Assembly: GCA_054601695.1 (NCBI GenBank)
Contig: BAAHQB010000014.1
Location: 992,001 to 1,056,000, forward strand
Reading direction: 5' to 3'
DNA length: 64,000 bases
Origin: Amorphochlora amoebiformis
Taxonomy: Eukaryota > Cercozoa > Chlorarachniophyceae
Shown here: positions 1 to 64,000 of the stretch, in pieces
How the letters are laid out: every line of letters starts with the position of its first letter
Numbering within the stretch: the stretch's first letter is position 1
Translations under genes and position numbers: made by a program
Notes under the pieces: generated by a model
What the model saw: only the letters and a program-made list of their open reading frames with translations
Databases searched by the model: none
Told to the model about the DNA's origin: nothing

Positions 1-728
1 TTGGGCTTCTGAGATACAGCGTTGGTAACGTTATTTTTGTACAAACGTGAGACCAGCATTCGGCCCTTAGAAATCTCCTGAAGCATAATAGCAGACCCAG
101 CCTTGAGAACTCCGACTTCGTTCTTAGGAGGAACAACCTTGAAGAGGTCCCCACTGGCGCTCTCAGTGAGCTTTTCCACTTCCCCGAGGGCAACGTGGTC
201 CTCAGATATCACATTCTTGAGTCGGATAATGTCACCATAGGAGACACCTTTTTGAGAACACTGGACACGTGGACTCGAGGAAATTGCAACGTCAGTAGAA
301 GCGACAGAAGTGGCCGCAGTGTCAACCGCGGCAGTGGAAGCAGCGGCGACCACATCAGTCGCAGCAGCATCAGCCAGAGGAGTCGTACCAACGTCAGCGG
401 AAGGGGTATAAGCGTTCGGAGTAGGAAATTTCGGGGGATCTGTATCTTCGGTGATACCAGCAACTGCGCTGTCGATGATGGCGTCAGAGAGAGCCCTATC
501 AGTTGGAGATGCAGACTTGGTGCTATTTACTGAAGCATTTACGGCGCTTGTCTGAGTAGACCCATAGATGGAAGTCAACGAATCTTGAGCCACATCGGTC
601 GTGAGTGCGGAAGTCGTGGCAACTCGCTCAGTGTCGCTCAAGTGTGTAGGCACAGGCTCCAGAATATCCTGTGACCACACGGATAGAGCCACAGGAACAA
701 GCAGGCATAGCGAAAGGCAAAGCTTCAT
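1..728 (-). CDS. Secreted or lumenal protein, N-terminal part (runs off left edge)
   Basis: The minus strand is open without a stop from ATG at 728 to base 1: 242 codons plus two bases, with no intron. It begins MKLCLSLCLLVPVALSVWSQ, a classic signal peptide (basic n-region, hydrophobic core, probable cleavage near residue 19). Residues about 30-150 are rich in Thr, Ser, Ala and Val, which suggests a flexible, possibly glycosylated linker. Sequons NAS and NST lie close together, and NVT lies near the visible end. After a Cys in VQCSQKGVSYGDIIRL the protein becomes more ordered (LFKVVPP, LKAGSAIMLQEI, GRMLVSRLYK). That spacing vaguely recalls beta-trefoil/MIR repeats, but I do not recognise a family with confidence. 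The gene is intronless here and transcribed away from its repeat-filled neighbour. It looks real because its composition is balanced and its frame is far longer than chance. Function is unknown. Confidence 0.85.
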   Translation of the reverse strand, partial: MKLCLSLCLLVPVALSVWSQDILEPVPTHLSDTERVATTSALTTDVAQDSLTSIYGSTQTSAVNASVNSTKSASPTDRALSDAIIDSAVAGITEDTDPPKFPTPNAYTPSADVGTTPLADAAATDVVAAASTAAVDTAATSVASTDVAISSSPRVQCSQKGVSYGDIIRLKNVISEDHVALGEVEKLTESASGDLFKVVPPKNEVGVLKAGSAIMLQEISKGRMLVSRLYKNNVTNAVSQKP

Positions 729-1302
729 TTTATTATGTAGGGGGAAGGAGCTGTAAGCTCAGCCTGATCTCTCGCGCTGTGACGGGGAGTACCAAAGGCT
801 CACCGAGCTGCAAGAACATCAAATCCCTTATGAATTAGCAAAAAACTATGGCTGAGTTTGGGCGTTAGGTCCGATAGATCTACGGATTGATATTACATTT
901 GCAAGTTGACTTGGTATTATGCAATACTGTTAGGATCCGGAAGTCTAAAGTAAACTGAAGCTAAAGGAGTCAAAGGACAGAAAATGGAAGAGTTTCCTTA
1001 AGATAACTTAAAAGGCTGTCTTCTTCACAGATTGCGCATCCTCCATAGTTTGGACCACAGATTGACCGAAATTATGCCGAAATTATCTTGAAAGCGTTAT
1101 TTTATTTAAGGTGATATCACCTTCACCTTTTTCCCAATAAGTGACAGAACCCTATGTATCACATTGAACCGTGACCTTGCAACAGTGTCATATGGAAACA
1201 TAGTGTGATGTAGCGCATAATAACAAACTAATTGACGTATCATTTTGCACTTCTCTTGCCGAAATTTTATCTTAAGATATTAATTCTTTTAAATTGCGTT
1301 GC
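729..1302. promoter_or_regulatory. Divergent intergenic region, putative bidirectional promoter
   Basis: These 574 bases separate the ATG of the minus-strand secreted-protein gene from the ATG of the plus-strand DUF2779 gene. They are free of microsatellites, unlike almost everything to the right. A perfect 16-bp palindrome, AAGGTGATATCACCTT, lies at 1108-1123. A direct repeat CCGAAATTAT occurs at 1066-1075 and 1077-1086, and a related CCGAAATT recurs at 1259. I see no clear TATA box in a meaningful position. The regulatory role is inferred from position and symmetry only. Confidence 0.5.
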
Positions 1303-26202
<24,900 letters not shown>

Positions 26203-26425
26203 CAATATCAGGTGGATACACACTTCATCTCTTTACCTCTCCTCTCACTCTTACGCCCTGTCGCACTCGCTCTCTCGCACTTGCTCTCTCGCACTCGCTC
26301 TCTCGCACTTTCGCACTCGCTCTCTCGCACTCGCTGTCTCATGAAAATTCTTTTTGTTTCCCGTTTTTTACGTTATATATTTGTCGTACTACGATGGTGG
26401 TTTTTGCGTTATATTAATATTCTAC

Positions 26426-26465
<40 letters not shown>

Positions 26466-26473
26466 TATATATA

Positions 26474-26513
<40 letters not shown>

Positions 26514-26679
26514 ATATATAAATATATATATTTTATATATATATATATTTTATATATATATATATATATATTATATATAATTTGGAGCTATTATTTAGTG
26601 GAAGTGTGGTTTCTTGTTTGTAGTATGTAGGCTACACACGAATTTATGTCGCGATGGACCATATACAGATATAGTATGT

Positions 26680-26880
26680 ACGTACTCGCTGTCTCGCACT
26701 CGCTCTCTCGCACTCGCTGTCTCGCACTCGCTCTCTCGCACTCGCTGTCTCGCACTCGCTCTCTCGCACTCGCTCTCTCGCACTCGCTCTCTCGCACTCG
26801 CTCTCTCGCACTCACTCTCTCGCACTCGCTTTCTCGCACTCACTTTCGCATTCACTCCCTCGCTCTCTGTGTATCTCTCT
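26680..26880. repeat. CTCGCACTCG(C/T)TCT satellite
   Basis: A 14-bp unit tctcgcactcgctc repeats about 12 times. Related units lie at 26268-26340 before a TTTTTGTTTCC stretch. Confidence 0.85.
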
Positions 26881-27200
26881 CAATTTCCAACGTTGTCGTT
26901 TTTTGCATATCTTTCGCTATTTTTTTTTCTGATTTTTTTTGGTGTCTCCCTGTCCCTCTTTACTCCTCCAGCTCAGAACTTCTCTGAAATTTCCGAGAAA
27001 TATCTGAGAAAGTCTTTCTGTTTGTTTTTTGCCTTACAAACCAATTTTGCATGTGTACACATGCCTATATATATATATATATATATTAGTATATTTATAT
27101 GTGTATGTACAGATAGATGTATAAATATAAATATATAATACATAAAAATACATGTATTTATATCTACATGTACATATACACAGATGTGTACACATAAATA

Positions 27201-27241
<41 letters not shown>

Positions 27242-27306
27242 AAATATATATACATATATATATATATATGTACATAATAATACATATATATATATATATA
27301 TTATTA

Positions 27307-27483
<177 letters not shown>

Positions 27484-27884
27484 TATATATTTATGTGTAT
27501 ATGTATATATATATATATATATATACATATATTTGTATATATATATACACATATATCCAACTATATCTTATCTTACCCACTCTCCGATATATCACCTTCA
27601 CATCTTTAAAACTAGCTTACACCCTAGAAATTTCAAGAAATTTCCGAAAATTCCACTAATCCTGACCTAACCCTAACCCAAACCCCCACCCAAACTCGAC
27701 CAAAACCAAACCCTCCCTAAATCTCAACCCTAATCCTAATTTTGGAATTTTTTTTTCCTCTTTTCTCATTTGGATATTTTTGCCTCTTTTCTTATTTGAT
27801 TTGTTTTTGTGCTTGGATTTCGGATTGTTTTGGGCGAAAAAAAGTAAGATGATACAGGAATGGAATAATGGTGTTAGTGGGGTA

Positions 27885-28135
27885 TCATATTCTGATATCA
27901 AGTTGGGATTATGTATGCTAGACTTCTGGATATTTCGTTTTATATATATATATATATATTATATGTACATATTTAAATAAGATATTCTGATATCAAGTTG
28001 GGATTATGTATCCTAGACTTCTGGAAATTTCGATTTGTATATATATATATATATTATATGTACATATTCAAATAAGATATTCTGATATCAAGTTGGGATT
28101 ATGTATGCTAGTCTTCTGGATATTCTTGCGATATG
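27885..28135. repeat. Three-copy 85-bp tandem unit
   Basis: The core attctgatatcaagttggga and following tatgtatgctagacttctgg recur at about 27889, 27985 and 28079, separated by short TA tracts. Confidence 0.8.
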
Positions 28136-28168
28136 TACATATGGATATTAACTATATATATATATATG

Positions 28169-28238
<70 letters not shown>

Positions 28239-28294
28239 TATTGTATGTATGTATATATATATATATATATGTGTATATATGTACATGTACATAT

Positions 28295-28400
28295 CGAAAT
28301 AATAATATTAATAATACTAATAATAGTAATATAATCACCATTAGTAGTCATTAATAATAATAATAATAATAATAATAACAGAATTAATAATATCAAAACT
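28295..28400. repeat. AAT/ATT trinucleotide run
   Basis: An imperfect (AAT)n tract; similar runs occur at 52580-52622 and, as (ATT)n, at 54301-54359. Confidence 0.85.
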
Positions 28401-28545
28401 AGTACCAATAGTTATATATAATACATGTATTAACTATATACATACCGACATATCATTTTATTGTATGTAGTTATTTGTATTATTAATATTATACCACGTG
28501 CCATATGTATAAGTAGGCCACATCATACCAATCTTATATATATAC

Positions 28546-28595
<50 letters not shown>

Positions 28596-28739
28596 CAATA
28601 TTACATTCATACATGTATAAAAACAAAATTTCGTATATATATAACATATATATATATATATAATATATATAATATTTACATATATATATATATATATATA
28701 TATATTGCATCTATATAATTGAATATATCTTCTCACATT

Positions 28740-29065
28740 CTCACTCACACGCACGCGAGAGCAGAGAGAGAGAGAGGACGAAGAAAAGAAAACCAAGGAA
28801 AAGAGAGCATTAGAGCGAGGAAGAGAGCGGTAGAGCGCGAGAGAGAGCAAGCGAGAGCAAAGTGTCAGAGCGAAAGCAACGAGAGCGAGAGTGTTAGAGC
28901 GAGTGAGAACGAGTTTTAGAGCGAGTGAGAGCGAGTTTTAGAGCGAGTGAGAGCGAGTTTTAGAGCGAGTGAGAGCGAGTTTTAGAGCGAGTGACAGCGA
29001 GTTTTAGAGCGAGTGAGAGCGAGTTTTAGAGCGAGTGAGGGCGGATGAGAGCGAGAGGGAAGTAA
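28740..29065. repeat. Purine-rich minisatellite, 22-bp unit
   Basis: GAGAGAGC-rich sequence passes into about seven near-perfect copies of a 22-bp unit with the core GCGAGTTTTAGAGCGAGTGA (28895-29045). Confidence 0.85.
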
Positions 29066-29767
29066 GGGGCAGGGTGGTACCCTCTCTCTCTACTCGCTCG
29101 TTTTAGCACTCTCTCCCTCGATTTGTCCTCTCCTTCTCTTTCCTAGCCTCTCTCTCTCTCTCGAGGTATAATTTCCCATCGCTTTCCCTCCGCCGGACTC
29201 TCTACTTCGATTTTCCACTCTTCCCCTCGGTTTTGTTCCCCTCTCTAATCTGTCGCTCTCTCACTCGATTCACGTCTTTCTCTCCCTTGTCTTCTCCTCC
29301 CTCTGTTTTTATACATGTAGCATGCACCTGCACAATAATATATCACATCTATTCTAATATTAATATCTCTCCTGTAAAATCATAAATCATGAAACCATCT
29401 CTATTCTCTCTGAGAGATTAATAGATTCCTGACAACATAATATAACAAACTATTAATAATTAATTAATCCCAACCCAAAAAAAAAGACAAAAATTACGCT
29501 CAAAAGCCTCTAATCTTCAAATAGCTACACAGGGCTGCGTCACATCCCAAATCGCGTTACTTTGCGCTGTGTTACCCCGAGGTAGGATGGTACATATGGC
29601 CCTGTCACAAGCAGGGTAATAGAGACATATTATAGAGTGTATATAACAGAAGAATTTACTGATGTCTGTCGGGCTGGTGTTGTGAGTCTGTGAGTCGTCA
29701 GGAAGCTTCGAAGGTAAAGTTTCAAGAGTTTGAGCAGAATGTATGAATGTAACGTCGATGAGAAGGG

Positions 29768-29784
29768 CGGGGGGGGGGGGGGGG
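29768..29784. repeat. Homopolymeric G run
   Basis: A run of about 17 G (broken once by C at its start) precedes a GGA-rich stretch; it is the longest mononucleotide run in the window. Confidence 0.85.
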
Positions 29785-29934
29785 AGGAGAGAGGAGAGGG
29801 AGAGAGGAAGAGAGGGAGAGAGAGGTTGTGTTGGTGGAAAGTTGTTGGAGGGTTTGTGTTGTTGGATGGCTTGAAATGTCGGAGAGTTAAAGGGGGCTGT
29901 GAGAGTGTATATTTACATGTATATATGTGTGTAG

Positions 29935-29966
<32 letters not shown>

Positions 29967-30031
29967 GTGTATATATATGTATATATATATATGTATATAA
30001 TATATATATATATATATGTATATGTGTGTGT

Positions 30032-30174
<143 letters not shown>

Positions 30175-30236
30175 CGTATATATATATATAGATATATATA
30201 CATATGCATTTATATGTGTGTATATATATGTACATA

Positions 30237-30324
<88 letters not shown>

Positions 30325-30416
30325 TATATAAATATATATATATGTAAAAATATAAATATATATCTATGATTTTGTATACGTATGTGTATATGTAGACACT
30401 TAAATATATCTGCTTA

Positions 30417-30490
<74 letters not shown>

Positions 30491-30502
30491 GTACATATAT
30501 AT

Positions 30503-30535
<33 letters not shown>

Positions 30536-30542
30536 CAGATAT

Positions 30543-64000
<33,458 letters not shown>

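Noticed and set aside
29500-29680. Possible exons in the unique block (readings such as SHPKSRYFALCYPE and [10 protein letters not shown])
   Set aside because: AG/GT bounds exist, but neither joins the upstream or downstream gene in phase, and the first zinc-finger exon has its own ATG.

Overview
This window reads as nuclear DNA of a eukaryote whose introns consist almost entirely of simple repeats. The repeats are long (TA)n tracts, pyrimidine or purine (CT/GA) tracts, (CA)n and trinucleotide runs, and interstitial telomere-type CCCTAA arrays with many variants. Nearly all long open frames here are translations of these repeats (YIYI, SLSL, LGLG or PNPN proteins) and are not genes. Real coding sequence appears as islands of about 15-130 bp with balanced composition, each ending at AG/GT splice signals. 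I built the gene models by linking islands whose codon phases agree. The hexameric TTAGGG-type repeat and a CCDC17-like gene (a family I associate with flagellated or ciliated lineages) suggest a flagellate-lineage protist or early opisthokont. The species cannot be named from the sequence.

Layout. (1) Positions 1-728, minus strand: the 5' end of an uninterrupted gene for a secreted or lumenal protein, running off the left edge. (2) 729-1302: a divergent promoter region with a perfect 16-bp palindrome. (3) 1303-26202, plus strand: a gene of at least 25 exons and about 1.5 kb of coding sequence spread over 24.9 kb. Its product matches the DUF2779/UU173 family as I know it: an N-terminal PD-(D/E)XK-like domain with an iron-sulfur type cysteine set, then an RNase H-like exonuclease domain. 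(4) 26203-30542: an intergenic region made of repeats. (5) 30543 to beyond about 63258, plus strand: a gene of about 45 recognised exons. It encodes an N-terminal C2HC zinc finger, a long coiled coil, a beta-rich C2-like region and a C-terminal region that resembles CCDC17-type proteins. It appears to continue past the right edge.

The most striking pattern is in the introns. Again and again, the intron beside an exon carries tandem, decayed copies of that exon's own splice junction. Where the 5' splice site was copied, the complete copy is the first one. Where the 3' splice site was copied, the complete copy is the last one. The repeat classes themselves supply splice signals: CTAAC branch-point-like cores and gtaacc donors from the telomere-type repeat, gtatat donors and tatatag acceptors from TA tracts, and polypyrimidine tracts from CT arrays. 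Together this suggests introns that grew by local junction duplication plus repeat expansion.

Limits. All exon calls come from reading frames, phases and remembered family motifs; no alignment or transcript was available. A few joins are unresolved: DUF2779 gene 9289-11358; CCDC17-like gene 33531-33915, 39871-40452, 46369-46732 and 61950-62396.
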